Counted from the first letter of the stretch, positions 54,605 to 63,278 are shown. The stretch is DNA of 64,000 nt from an uncultured Sphingorhabdus sp. (GCA_947501885.1 CANMXN010000001.1:1798001-1862000), one strand, 5' to 3'. The notes: a model not told the origin generated them from the sequence alone. Numbers and translations are program-made.

Positions 54605-54682
54605 CCTATCTATGGTATATGTGTGTGGCAGACATTTCATAGTGATAAATGAGATTGCTTCTTAAAAATAAGGAGCAATGAT

Positions 54683-55438
54683 ATGAGTAATAAAAACCAA
54701 CGTAGCCGCGCTTATCCCTTGGGTGAGCCTAATAGTTTCAGTAAACCAAGATCACCACCGCAAATAGAGCCTATGCAGCCCATGATGCAACCACGCGGTT
54801 TACTGCGTAGTCTAGCAACGCTTGGCATGCCAGGTGTGGTGATATTATTCTTCCTTGGGCTAGTGCAGCTCTTTGCGCCCTATGACTGGAAACCTACTGT
54901 CATGGTCGGTAAAGCCATTGCCACCTATGAGGTAACGGTGATTAGGGAAACACTTATGGATAAGGCCAAGGCTGAAGAAATGATTGCTGAGGCGCGCAGC
55001 GATGGTGAAAGGCAAGCCGAAATTGACTTTCAAGAAAAACTCAAAGCCGTAGAGTTTGAATATCAAGAAAAATTAGCTCTCGCCACTACGCAATTTCAAA
55101 CAGGTATGGCGGCCTATCAATCGCTCTATGATCGTGCGAACCTTATCCAGCAATCTGCAATGCAAATGGAAGGCACATTGCTGCAATATAAGCAACAAGC
55201 GATTAGTCAAACGCAAGGCGGTAAAGCCTTTATCGCCAATGCATCAGATATAGCTTGTATCTTCTCACCTGCGCTTTGTAAGGTTGGTGATAAAATTCGT
55301 GCTGATATGGCTGATGAACTTGTTGATGCAGCGCGCAGAGGCAATGGCACTATCGCAAGAGATTTCTTGCGTGATATGCCCAATGCAGCGGAGCTACAAT
55401 CACAAATCATGCTGCCTAATCGCATAGCAGCACAATAA
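54683..55438 (+). CDS. membrane-anchored coiled-coil protein
   Basis: The 251-residue protein starts after AAGGAG. The Pro/Arg-rich N-terminus leads to one transmembrane helix (GMPGVVILFFLGLVQLFAP, about residues 50-68). A long Lys/Glu/Gln-rich helix follows (AEARSDGERQAEIDFQEKLK, YQEKLALATTQFQTG), then a C-terminal part with two Cys (IACIFSPALCKVG). The topology suggests a large periplasmic coiled coil. It lies near mobilisation genes, so a conjugation or surface function is possible, but no family is recognised. Confidence 0.55.
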   Translation: MSNKNQRSRAYPLGEPNSFSKPRSPPQIEPMQPMMQPRGLLRSLATLGMPGVVILFFLGLVQLFAPYDWKPTVMVGKAIATYEVTVIRETLMDKAKAEEMIAEARSDGERQAEIDFQEKLKAVEFEYQEKLALATTQFQTGMAAYQSLYDRANLIQQSAMQMEGTLLQYKQQAISQTQGGKAFIANASDIACIFSPALCKVGDKIRADMADELVDAARRGNGTIARDFLRDMPNAAELQSQIMLPNRIAAQ

Positions 55439-55458
55439 GCCCCAAATCTACTATCACT

Positions 55459-55482
55459 CACCGCTAATGCGGTGGGTTTTTT
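55459..55482 (+). terminator. rho-independent terminator
   Basis: The stem CACCGC / GCGGTG with loop TAAT is followed by GGTTTTTT, 20 nt after the stop of the coiled-coil gene. Confidence 0.8.
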
Positions 55483-55496
55483 ATAAGGATAACCCT

Positions 55497-55922
55497 ATGT
55501 CTACTCGTAATGGTAGCTATGCCAGCATTGTCGATGCGCAAGATAAGCAAAGTAATCAGACTGATAAAGTACCTACCAAAGCTCCTGAAAAACCACCTGA
55601 ATCGGCAAGGCCATCATTTGGCGGTAAGACATCACACCAAACGCCGCGCACCGCCAATCAAAATGATATGGATAGCAGCCCAAAACCGCAACCTGCATTA
55701 CAACCGCGTGGTTTCGGCGCAAAAAGCGCAAATTGGCAAGCGCATAATGTACGGCGCAGAAAATTACAGGATAAGGTCAAACGCCGCGAACAAAAGGCGC
55801 GTAAAGCCAATTTAGCGAATAAACAAATCAACCCCAAACTAACCGCAAAAGCCAAAAAGGCGGTGCGCACTATGTACACCGCCTCTCATGACTTTCCTAA
55901 AGATAAAGGTTTGGGGCGTTAG
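55497..55922 (+). CDS. basic, proline-rich hypothetical protein
   Basis: The ATG at 55497 follows AAGGAT; an earlier in-frame codon lies inside the terminator and is rejected. The 141-residue protein is disordered in style: KPPESARPSFGGKTS and Q/N-rich stretches, then a strongly basic end (VRRRKLQDKVKRREQKARKA, KAKKAVRTMYTASHDFPKD). A nucleic-acid-binding role is plausible from charge alone. The neighbour before it also contains a QPRG motif (LQPRGF here, MQPRGL there), so the two may act together. Confidence 0.5.
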   Translation: MSTRNGSYASIVDAQDKQSNQTDKVPTKAPEKPPESARPSFGGKTSHQTPRTANQNDMDSSPKPQPALQPRGFGAKSANWQAHNVRRRKLQDKVKRREQKARKANLANKQINPKLTAKAKKAVRTMYTASHDFPKDKGLGR

Positions 55923-55941
55923 GTTATGATTTATATGAACT

Positions 55942-56136
55942 TTATTCATACGTCTTAGTAATTGTGGCTTTATGTCTATTAATATCTTTTTTCATAGATT
56001 GGTTGGCCATTTTTAAACCTAAATTGAGAGTTTTTAACGCCATTAAAACTGGAAGAAAGTATCTGTGAGTGGCATCTTTAAAATCGTCCACTAGGTTGTA
56101 CTTTTCGATGGGCTCTTGATCAGTCGTATTTTTCAT
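55942..56136 (-). CDS. small hypothetical protein
   Basis: The start at 56136 is chosen because AAGGTG lies just upstream; an ATG at 56166 in the same frame would overlap the preceding gene. The 64-residue product (MKNTTDQEPIEKYNLVDDFK, LMALKTLNLGLKMANQSMKK) is basic and partly amphipathic. It is on the same strand as, and follows, the two-helix membrane protein. Confidence 0.4.
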   Translation of the reverse strand: MKNTTDQEPIEKYNLVDDFKDATHRYFLPVLMALKTLNLGLKMANQSMKKDINRHKATITKTYE

Positions 56137-56155
56137 TTTACACCTTATCTTACTC

Positions 56156-56452
56156 TTATACCTCATTTTGAAAGATATGCCATATTTCTTTTAAGAAAGT
56201 TACCGCTTCATATATAATAAAAAAGAAAAAACAAATTATATCAACGGCAAATAAAAATAATTCAGCATATTTCGTAATATCAACAATTATTTCTGGCATT
56301 TCTATAAACTTTAAAAGGTCATGAAAATATTTAAGTAAAATTGCCGCACAACCAATTATTATGAATAAACCTGTCGCAAATATAATTTGGCGAGTAAAAT
56401 GTATAACAAGTGTTAATGCGCCTTTTACTTCTTGTTTGCTTGAATTCGTCAC
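56156..56452 (-). CDS. small membrane protein
   Basis: The GTG start is preceded by GGGGAG. The 98-residue protein has two hydrophobic helices (IIFATGLFIIIGCAAILL and YAELFLFAVDIICFFFFII) with short loops. No family is recognised. Probably an inner-membrane protein in one unit with the next small gene. Confidence 0.45.
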   Translation of the reverse strand: MTNSSKQEVKGALTLVIHFTRQIIFATGLFIIIGCAAILLKYFHDLLKFIEMPEIIVDITKYAELFLFAVDIICFFFFIIYEAVTFLKEIWHIFQNEV

Positions 56453-56647
56453 TTTTAGTTCTCCCCTACTAATTAGTTTTTGCTAATCAGTGTGCGTGGA
56501 AATTTCAAGTATCGATTTTTACCATAGAATCAATAAATAAAAACTAATCACCCTTACTCTGGCCGCGTCAATAGTTTTGGTATGATTAAAGGCAGGTGGT
56601 TAAAATATTAACAAATCTATTTAGACACCTTAACCAAGTGCAGCGCT

Positions 56648-56935
56648 TCAACCATAATCAAAGGGCTTAACCTTTATGTCGTTTTCGCGCTCGCGCATTT
56701 GATCGGCGTCATAGCGTGCTTGCACCTTAAGCAGCGTCTCCATCTTAACGTCAAAGGCCTTTTCAAGGCGCAGCGCCATTTCGGGCGATAATGCTGCTTT
56801 CTCATTAAGCAGTGAGGAAAGCGCGGGGCGGCCTACAGATAATATCTCCGCCGCCTTTGTGATGCTCATATCATCGGGCAAGATGGAGCGTTTGATGAAC
56901 CCACCAACATGCTTTGGTTTTAATCCTATCTTCAT
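56648..56935 (-). CDS. higA: HigA-family antitoxin-like XRE protein, without HigB
   Basis: The ATG at 56935 has GGAGG 8 nt upstream; the ATG at 56944 is too close to it. The 95-residue protein MKIGLKPKHVGGFIKRS has the HigA start and HTH: SITKAAEILSVGRPALSSLLNEKAALSPEMALRLEKAF, then MRERE. HigA antitoxins bind the promoter and neutralise HigB, which normally precedes HigA. No HigB gene is present in the 100 nt upstream or downstream. An inverted repeat lies 47-91 nt upstream. Confidence 0.82.
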   Translation of the reverse strand: MKIGLKPKHVGGFIKRSILPDDMSITKAAEILSVGRPALSSLLNEKAALSPEMALRLEKAFDVKMETLLKVQARYDADQMRERENDIKVKPFDYG

Positions 56936-56981
56936 GTCATACACCTCCTTTTGCGTTTAATGATAATCTTCATAATATCTA

Positions 56982-57026
56982 TTTACCTTGCAGATCGAAT
57001 ATTGAATGTTAGATTTGCAAGGTAAA
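56982..57026. promoter_or_regulatory. 11-bp perfect inverted repeat upstream of higA
   Basis: TTTACCTTGCA (56982-56992) and TGCAAGGTAAA (57016-57026) form a perfect 11-bp inverted repeat with a 23-nt spacer, between the 3' end of the coupling-protein gene and the higA start. It is the best candidate for the HigA operator, and could also end the upstream transcript. Confidence 0.55.
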
Positions 57027-57046
57027 GTTCACCATCATACACCATC

Positions 57047-58822
57047 CTACCACAGAGCTTTAAAGGCTTCATCCTGATAATAGGGCGTGCGCCGTATCGC
57101 ATATGGGCCTTTGCCAGAGACAAAAGCTATCGACATAGAGCTCTCTCGGTTAAAATGTGATGCGATCTCATCGGGGGTCATGAGGGCTGTTTTATATATC
57201 TGCTCATTCTTGGAGCGCGCTTTGGTTTTGGAGTTATTCTCCGATTGCGTGTGCGAGCAACCTTCTTGATGCGACCCGCCTTCATTGGTACTATTCGATT
57301 GGCTGCTTGCGGTTGATGGTTTGAAACGCCGCGTAAATATATCAAAGAGCGATTGCCCGCCTTGTATGGTGGCAAGCTCGCTTAAGGCCGCCATTTCAGA
57401 GGTGGAGTGTGACTGGCCGCTAGAATAGTTTGTGCCTGTATTTCTATTCTCGCTATCGCTTTTGCTGCTGCCTTGCGTGTCCGAGACCGAACGTCCCATA
57501 TTTTCGCGGATAATCTCGCTTTGCCCCATACGCTTGGATAGCCATTCTAATGTCACCAGATCATTATTGGCAAAGAAAGTCATCGTTCCCGCATTGGCAA
57601 GAAAGGTCTGCCAGCTTTCCTTATAATGTTTCTGCATCTGCGATAGGTCTTGGACAATAGGCCATAGTTTCACGCCGTATCCTGCCATAAGGCCTGCGGC
57701 TTTCTCTAGCATCTCCATATGGCCCAATGCTGCAAACTCATCCAAGACAAATAAGGTCGCATGGCCGCAAGCTGCTTTTTCTAATCCACTTTCTTCCATA
57801 CGAAAAAGCAGCATAGAGATGATAAGGCGCAAAAACCGTGCATGGGTTGGGAACATGCGCGCTGGCAAGCATAGATAGATCGACATGCCGCCTTCGGAAG
57901 TTTTAAGCGCATCAATATCAAAATTGCTGCGGCTTAAGGCCTGCTTGATTTTGGGCGTTGCTAAAAAACGCAAATTACGCCTTGCGGTGCTTAATACGCT
58001 GCCGCGCTCATTATCACCCATTTCTCTTATGCATTGGGCCGCGCCTTCGATATTATCTCTGACATTCTCATTGATCGCATCGGATAGCGCCATATGCGAC
58101 CATAACGCATCAAAGCTGCTTATGGGCTTAGGCTTAAAATCCTCTTCGCCTTCATGCTCATTGATTTGCGCTACTTCCAATATGTGCGCAAATTCAGGAT
58201 CGCCTTTATTTAGGAGCTGCGCCACGCGGCCTAGATTTCTATTATCTGCTTCTTCGCTATCACACACATGTAAGATTAAAGATGTGACCAGATCACGGGC
58301 ACTTTCATCCCAATGCATATCTTTGCCATTGGCTTTAACAATCATACTATCGGCAATCACACCTGCGATATCGATAGCATCATCGCTCTCAACATCGATC
58401 AAATCCAAAGGGTTAAATTGACCGATAAACTCATCTGGTAATCTAGACTCGCCCAATGGATCGATAGCGATAACCTTATGGCCGTCTTTAGCGGCTCTAT
58501 GCTGCGCTGTGATAGCTGCATTTTCGCCCTTGGGATCAATGATAACCGCGCTACCCTCCCACAGATAGAGATTAGGAATGATCAGCGATGTACCTTTGCC
58601 AGAGCGGTTTCCCGCTGCTGTAAAGATATGGCGGTCATCATTGATGCCAATAGGCCGACCCTTCTCATTGCGGCCTAAATAGATTGAGCCTGCCTGATAA
58701 ACAAAGTCCGCCTCATGCCAGCATGCCGTTGCTAGCAACTGGCCCTTATTGGTTGGGTTTTCATTATCGCCAGTCCCGCGCGGTAATATGAATTGATGTT
58801 GTTTGCTATTACTTGACTGCAT
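57047..58822 (-). CDS. VirD4/TraG-type IV coupling protein
   Basis: The 591-residue ATPase has Walker A in FTAAGNRSGKGTSLIIPNLY, VIIDPKGENAAITAQHR nearby, Walker B in ATLFVLDEFAALGHMEML, and ALSRSNFDIDALKTSEGG-like middle motifs of VirD4/TraG. The N-terminal transmembrane part of classical VirD4 is missing, so it may be soluble (a shorter form, about 590 versus 650 or more). The Ser/Gln/Asn-rich low-complexity part (about 430-545) is unusual. It would hand the relaxase-DNA complex to a type IV secretion channel, which is not encoded in this window. The ribosome-binding site is inside a palindrome. Confidence 0.9.
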   Translation of the reverse strand: MQSSNSKQHQFILPRGTGDNENPTNKGQLLATACWHEADFVYQAGSIYLGRNEKGRPIGINDDRHIFTAAGNRSGKGTSLIIPNLYLWEGSAVIIDPKGENAAITAQHRAAKDGHKVIAIDPLGESRLPDEFIGQFNPLDLIDVESDDAIDIAGVIADSMIVKANGKDMHWDESARDLVTSLILHVCDSEEADNRNLGRVAQLLNKGDPEFAHILEVAQINEHEGEEDFKPKPISSFDALWSHMALSDAINENVRDNIEGAAQCIREMGDNERGSVLSTARRNLRFLATPKIKQALSRSNFDIDALKTSEGGMSIYLCLPARMFPTHARFLRLIISMLLFRMEESGLEKAACGHATLFVLDEFAALGHMEMLEKAAGLMAGYGVKLWPIVQDLSQMQKHYKESWQTFLANAGTMTFFANNDLVTLEWLSKRMGQSEIIRENMGRSVSDTQGSSKSDSENRNTGTNYSSGQSHSTSEMAALSELATIQGGQSLFDIFTRRFKPSTASSQSNSTNEGGSHQEGCSHTQSENNSKTKARSKNEQIYKTALMTPDEIASHFNRESSMSIAFVSGKGPYAIRRTPYYQDEAFKALW

Positions 58823-58830
58823 TCTGATAT

Positions 58831-58851
58831 CTCCTTCAAAGATTGAAGGAG
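58831..58851. promoter_or_regulatory. palindrome over the coupling-protein ribosome-binding site
   Basis: CTCCTTCAA and TTGAAGGAG are separated by AGA. On the minus strand this places GAAGGAG, the ribosome-binding site for the ATG at 58822, in one arm of a perfect 9-bp stem. It can hide the site in mRNA, or serve as an operator. Confidence 0.55.
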
Positions 58852-58905
58852 GCTATGGAAGCATAGGCTATGAAATGTCTGGGCTATGGATGGGTAATGG
58901 CTATG
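58851..58905. repeat. four GGCTATG repeats upstream of the coupling-protein gene
   Basis: GGCTATG starts at 58851, 58866, 58882 and 58899 (steps of 15, 16 and 17 nt), directly next to the palindrome. On the minus strand they read CATAGCC four times upstream of the virD4-like gene. Iteron-like spacing suggests protein binding; the function is unknown. Confidence 0.55.
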
Positions 58906-58932
58906 TAACGGATGGGAAGTACGATTGTAAAT

Positions 58933-59292
58933 TTATGGGTTATCATAAATTGCCTGACTATAAACAATGGTACATTTTCGATTGGTCTCGGAGATCTGTT
59001 GGCAATCATATACTGCAGTTTTAGTAGCTGGCTTATTTGCAGCTTTTTTTGTGGATATTTCAGTAATATCTTTATACCCTGATATTGATAGACTAATTAT
59101 TGTAACGATTGCAATTATAGCACCGATAATTCTTTCAGGCCATTCAAGTTTAATTTTACCAGTGGTTTTGACCCTCTGACCGCACCAGTAAAGATCACCA
59201 TTTCTAGAATCGACTTTGAGATTATCTGAGCCATGCTCAAATATTGATACTATATGACCATTTTGGTGTTGTGAATTATTATCAGAATTCAT
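58933..59292 (-). CDS. hypothetical single-span membrane protein
   Basis: The 119-residue protein has a hydrophilic N-terminal domain (VDSRNGDLYWCGQRV), one transmembrane helix (IIGAIIAIVTIISLSIS) and a periplasmic tail with two Cys (VYDCQQISETNRKCTIVYSQ) that could form a disulfide. It precedes the repeat region of the coupling-protein gene. No family is recognised. Confidence 0.45.
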   Translation of the reverse strand: MNSDNNSQHQNGHIVSIFEHGSDNLKVDSRNGDLYWCGQRVKTTGKIKLEWPERIIGAIIAIVTIISLSISGYKDITEISTKKAANKPATKTAVYDCQQISETNRKCTIVYSQAIYDNP

Positions 59293-59299
59293 CTTTTAC

Positions 59300-59542
59300 T
59301 CATGGTAAAGGGTCATCATTCTTTGATACATGAGGTTTTAGAATTTCAATTAACTCTTTTTGATTATCGTCTACTTTTTTATTAAGTTTATCAAACTTTG
59401 CATCGATATTATCAAACTTTGCATCGATATTACCGAACTTTTCCTTGATTTCATTAAATTCTATTGAAAGTGTTGATTCATGATAATTTTGGATAACTTT
59501 ACTTATAACTTTCTCGAGATCTGCATTAACGCTGCTTGTCAT
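59300..59542 (-). CDS. small coiled-coil protein with NIDAKFD repeats
   Basis: The start at 59542 follows AAGGCG at good spacing; a longer frame reaches 59599. The 80-residue product begins MTSSVNADLEKVISK and holds heptad-type repeats (EIKEKFGNIDAKFDNIDAKF), a trimer or dimer coiled coil. The stop is 7 nt before the start of the membrane protein gene downstream, so they form a unit. Confidence 0.5.
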   Translation of the reverse strand: MTSSVNADLEKVISKVIQNYHESTLSIEFNEIKEKFGNIDAKFDNIDAKFDKLNKKVDDNQKELIEILKPHVSKNDDPLP

Positions 59543-59832
59543 TGTATCGCCTTTAATTTGTAATGTAGCTATTTTATTTTCTGAATTAATTTTTATCAAA
59601 TTTTTGATAATATTGTCAAATACTGTTTCTCTTGAGGTGTTGCGTATTTGTTTTAAAGGTAAGTTTGAACGATGCTTTTTGATATTAAATCTATTTGTTA
59701 CTTTTCTTTGAATACCGTTATTTGAAGTACTACACCTCTAATAACCCGAACTTATAATGTTTCAGATCGGGCCAATTGATTTCAAGGATCACGTATATTA
59801 CTTCGAGTTGAAACTATTCAAACAATTGAAGC

Positions 59833-60030
59833 TTATTTTAGAAATCTTTTTAGGTTAGGGCATTGTTCTATCGATTTAGCATCATGAGAATCAATAAAGT
59901 GTGAAAAATCTTCGTTTGTCATACTAATTGTTTCGAGAGCGCCTTTAAATAATTTATCGGAGACCTCATTAAGCTTCAAAACTTGATCTTCATGGACTGG
60001 AGGAGATGTTATAGTTGTTGTTTGTGTCAT
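59833..60030 (-). CDS. small hypothetical protein
   Basis: The 65-residue acidic protein (MTQTTTITSPPVHEDQVLKL, EDFSHFIDSHDAKSIEQCPN) has no recognised family. It is one of several short minus-strand genes between the coupling-protein gene and the HTH gene. The 230 nt downstream (59600-59832) hold nothing that I can support. Confidence 0.4.
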   Translation of the reverse strand: MTQTTTITSPPVHEDQVLKLNEVSDKLFKGALETISMTNEDFSHFIDSHDAKSIEQCPNLKRFLK

Positions 60031-60640
60031 CGTTTCTATGGACCTACCAAATACAAAATTACCTAACCTTTTAAATGAGTCAGTTATATCAAAAATGTAT
60101 TGTAGTTTTACCTTCTGTGAGTTGGTTTGTTTGTTTTTTATCAGCCATCAATCAGTTTAAAATTGCTATAAATTTAATTTTCTAAAGTTAATAACAACCA
60201 ATCTTTTCTGTTACTGACATAGCAGCATTTTGTCAAAATCTACCATACTTATATAAATATTTCAATAAAAGTTCATGTTAAAGGCGTTTTTTAAATTCAG
60301 TTGAATATTCGATTATCTTTTCATCAGAAGATGAAGTGCCATCTCTCTTCACAAATATTTCTTTCTCTACACCAAATCAATCTATCGTGAATTTTTTTCA
60401 TCTGAAATGTCATTACTTTCCAGACCATGTAATTTCACAGATGCTTCTGCATAATCTAAACAGTTCTCAATTAAAATTTCATTGATTATTAGAAACATTC
60501 GTTTGCTAGTGGCGTTTTGATAAGTCAGCTGAACGGTAGAAGTTAATTCGTCAATTGAGTTTTAACCAAACTTCGAGAAGGTGGAGCTTGAAAATCAAAC
60601 ATCCTTAACTAATCTTCCTATACTTGGTTTAAATTTAAGT
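60031..60640. other. region without supported genes, degenerate minus-strand coding
   Basis: On the minus strand a stretch near 60,400-60,560 reads LTSTVQLTYQNATSKRMFLI, then ILIENCLDYAEASVKLHGLE before a stop, with a TAA upstream and no good start. It looks like a decayed small gene of the same type as its neighbours. The rest is A+T-rich with no gene that I can support. Confidence 0.35.
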
Positions 60641-60805
60641 TTAATTAGCAAGTTGCTTGGTTATATGATGGCTTACAGCCTCCATTACTCCTTCACGAGT
60701 TGCATCCATAGATCGCTTCAACTCTTCTATAGATTTGCCTTGTTTTCTAACTTCTGAGTCAGAATTTTGAGTAGTATTTCGGAATGAATCAGTTGTGCTT
60801 GTCAT
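60641..60805 (-). CDS. 54-residue hypothetical protein
   Basis: Too short for most gene callers: MTSTTDSFRNTTQNSDSEVR, QGKSIEELKRSMDATREGVM, then EAVSHHITKQLAN and TAA. The helical part with Glu/Lys pattern and the MTS start resemble the 80-residue coiled-coil gene at 59.5 kb. Upstream is a perfect 7-bp inverted repeat ACGTAAT (60814-60820) / ATTACGT (60828-60834), a possible operator. No clear ribosome-binding site is seen. Confidence 0.4.
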   Translation of the reverse strand: MTSTTDSFRNTTQNSDSEVRKQGKSIEELKRSMDATREGVMEAVSHHITKQLAN

Positions 60806-61055
60806 TTGTAATAACGTAATTTTTAGTATTACGTCTCAACTTTCTGTTTAAATTACACTAACGTTAAAGGCCATAGAACTATATTAAAGCAATATAACCT
60901 AATACCAATATAGCTACTATTTATAAAAAATCCACTAAAATTGGATATAAAAATACATAAATGCAATCAACCATATCAACAAGTATGACATTATCCACTC
61001 TATATATCTGAATTCGTATAATAGTTACTATAACTATATATGATAGGCTTAAAAT

Positions 61056-61526
61056 ATGCCCATATATATCCCGATTACTGAAACCTTAAAAAGCAAATTA
61101 GTATCCGAACGTGCACGCACGGGCATTGGGCCAACGGCGCTTATGCGCGGTAGCGTGCATGATGCGGATCGTCCGAAAACACTTAAAGGGCAAACTATAT
61201 CGCTATGGCTAAGCGGTAAGATTGTGAGTGCACGCCGTAGTCAGTTGGATTATGTATTGGCTAGATGGGCAGCACTGCCAGATGCGTCCGATAAAAGCGC
61301 AAGAGTACCGCAAGAGCGCATCATTTTTACGGATGAACATTTGCGTCTGATTGATATATATTGGGATAAAGGCCTGTTGCCTGATAAAATATTACAAAAT
61401 AAAAATGCACCCGATGGATTAAATGCCGCCATTATTCGTACATGGAAAGATCGGCGTACTAAGTCTGCGGCCACGGCCTATCTTGATTTCGTGCTTCATG
61501 CATGCGCGATAGCATCTCAAGATTAG
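61056..61526 (+). CDS. hypothetical protein with HTH-like segment
   Basis: The 156-residue protein begins MPIYIPITETLKSKLVSERA. The segment IGPTALMRGSVHDADRPKTLKGQTISLWLSGK resembles a phage/XRE-like helix-turn-helix in which the second helix is followed by a Trp. The second half repeats this style: FTDEHLRLIDIYWDKG, then LNAAIIRTWKDRRTK. It may be a tandem-HTH DNA-binding protein. About 200 nt of A+T-rich DNA precede it. No family is recognised. Confidence 0.5.
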   Translation: MPIYIPITETLKSKLVSERARTGIGPTALMRGSVHDADRPKTLKGQTISLWLSGKIVSARRSQLDYVLARWAALPDASDKSARVPQERIIFTDEHLRLIDIYWDKGLLPDKILQNKNAPDGLNAAIIRTWKDRRTKSAATAYLDFVLHACAIASQD

Positions 61527-61673
61527 ATCAAATTTTAGATATATTTGAACTAAATGCGAGCATTTCCATAATCTTTTTTAAGACTTTCTCACTATAATTT
61601 AAGCATGTGGGGGAAATAGAGAATTTACCTATTCCTCTGAAAGCAAATTATAGATGATATTGAGGTTCGGCGC

Positions 61674-62543
61674 ATGGTCGGATTATTTCTACAAAATATG
61701 AGTGACCCTTTTGCCAGAGCAGAGGCTGGCCAAGACCATGTTGATTATACACAATTTGGTGGCGCAAGAGCATTTGACACAATGGGCTTTGCCGATAGTG
61801 ATGGCGCAGCAAATGGCCGCGCTGGCACGCAAGAAGTCGATGGCAATAAATTAGAAGCAAAAGAGCTTTTGCGCGAAAAGAGTGAAAAGCGCGACAAAAC
61901 TAATGAATTGATGGAGCTTGGCTTCTCCATGCGTGAGGCACATATTGCAAATGTAACCTATTCAAATGGTCAGTTTCATATGTTTGGTAAGTCTATTGAT
62001 GAAGAAGATATGGACGCACAAGTTGATGAAACGCTTAAAAATATTGATAGCATTGCGGACCGTCATAATCTTAGCGGACAAGACAAGGTCGAACTCACAA
62101 CATTATTGATGGCCTATCAACAAGCAGAGACACCGCAAGAAAAAGCGGAAGTTCTAACGAAGATTGCAGAAAAAAGCCCTGAAGTTGGTCGTGAAATAGC
62201 ACAAGACGCTGCATCAAAAAGCGAAATCCGCAAACAAAGTGAATTGACTAATGATGAGGAGCAAGATTCCATTTCGGTTAGAAAAGAAAATCCCTCAGAA
62301 GTTAAACAAGAACAACAGCAATTCGCTGAGCAAAACGGATATTCAAGTATTGAAGCCGCTAATCTTGCTGAAAAAGCTGTTGCCATAACCTCTAATAAAT
62401 CCGTCGGAGATAATCCTTTTGCAAATATATCGAATGTAAGTTCTGAATTTAACTCAAATGCATCTGGTATAGAGGTTGCTGAAATTGCGCCTCAAAATAT
62501 AGCTGATGCACAAATTAACGCGCCCATCTTATCGAATGGATAA
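61674..62543 (+). CDS. acidic hypothetical protein
   Basis: The 289-residue protein has GAGG 8 nt before the ATG at 61674 (a second ATG at 61698 begins MSDPFAR). It has Glu/Asp-rich helices (QVDETLKNIDSIADRHNLSG, ETPQEKAEVLTKIAEKSPEV) and a low-complexity, Asn/Ser-rich end. No catalytic motifs, signal peptide or membrane span. Convergent with the secreted-protein gene with a 14-nt overlap. Confidence 0.5.
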   Translation: MVGLFLQNMSDPFARAEAGQDHVDYTQFGGARAFDTMGFADSDGAANGRAGTQEVDGNKLEAKELLREKSEKRDKTNELMELGFSMREAHIANVTYSNGQFHMFGKSIDEEDMDAQVDETLKNIDSIADRHNLSGQDKVELTTLLMAYQQAETPQEKAEVLTKIAEKSPEVGREIAQDAASKSEIRKQSELTNDEEQDSISVRKENPSEVKQEQQQFAEQNGYSSIEAANLAEKAVAITSNKSVGDNPFANISNVSSEFNSNASGIEVAEIAPQNIADAQINAPILSNG

Positions 62544-63059
62544 AGTTGCAACTCGTTGTGGAAAGGCCTCCTTATAAGCTGCAAGCCCTGCGTTGCGCAT
62601 ATCTTCTCTAACTTTATCGGCGTGGTTAAGTCCCCAATGGCTGTCTGTTCTGGGCGTCGACCCTGCATAGACTTGCATAACAGCATCGCCATCTAAATTA
62701 TTATGATCGGGTGCTAAAACAAATGCTGTTGGGATACCCATATCAATTAAATCAAGCGCAGCTTTATAGGCTTCTGCTTGTATGGTACGGTTTCCGCCCC
62801 ATACAACAATTGCAACTTTATCCTTTGAAGCAAATGCTGCCAATCTTCTTGCGACAGGTATAGTGTCATCTTCTGCACCAATATATTGAATCGACAATTT
62901 TGTTGCTTGCATGCTTGGGGCAGAGCCAGTGCTTTCATTGGCCGTCGCTGTATTGGCCTCTGATGCGGCGGAATCTTCGGCAGCACATGCGCTAAGCGGC
63001 GTTGCAACCATGGTTGCACCGATAAATGCGCTTAATGCTTTTTTGGCCCATGATGTCAT
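62529..63059 (-). CDS. secreted hypothetical protein
   Basis: The ATG at 63059 follows AAGGGG. In the 176-residue product a signal sequence (SAFIGATMVATPLSACAAE) contains a lipobox-like LSAC, so it may be a lipoprotein. After a Ser/Thr/Ala-rich linker comes a domain with DKVAIVVWGGNRTIQAEAYKA, MGIPTAFVLAPDHNNLDGD and SHWGLNHADKV. The last two suggest an alpha/beta fold; no family is recognised. Confidence 0.55.
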   Translation of the reverse strand: MTSWAKKALSAFIGATMVATPLSACAAEDSAASEANTATANESTGSAPSMQATKLSIQYIGAEDDTIPVARRLAAFASKDKVAIVVWGGNRTIQAEAYKAALDLIDMGIPTAFVLAPDHNNLDGDAVMQVYAGSTPRTDSHWGLNHADKVREDMRNAGLAAYKEAFPQRVATLSIR

Positions 63060-63099
63060 AATTCTACCCCTTAAAACTTTGTATCTTTGCGCCGACAAT

Positions 63100-63278
63100 A
63101 ACGACCCTTTTTGTCACGGTCAATATCGCGTTGCTTATTTCTCGTCTTGGCTGATCATTATCAGCACTGCGCATATGCATTAACATACTATTTTCATGCC
63201 ATAAATTCAAGTTTTATCGCCCTATCCCAATGGCACCAACATTTTGTCCGTTCATACGACTTGACAAAAAGGGTCGTT
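63100..63278. repeat. 17-bp perfect inverted repeat upstream of the resolvase
   Basis: AACGACCCTTTTTGTCA (63100-63116) and its exact reverse complement (63262-63278) are 145 bp apart, in the intergenic region between the secreted-protein gene and the serine resolvase gene. The 145 bp between hold no gene. They could be ends of a small non-autonomous element, or binding sites of the resolvase (res). Confidence 0.65.

Noticed and set aside
58851-58905. GGCTATG repeats as a CRISPR array
   Set aside because: The repeats are only 7 nt with 8-10 nt between and no cas genes are present.
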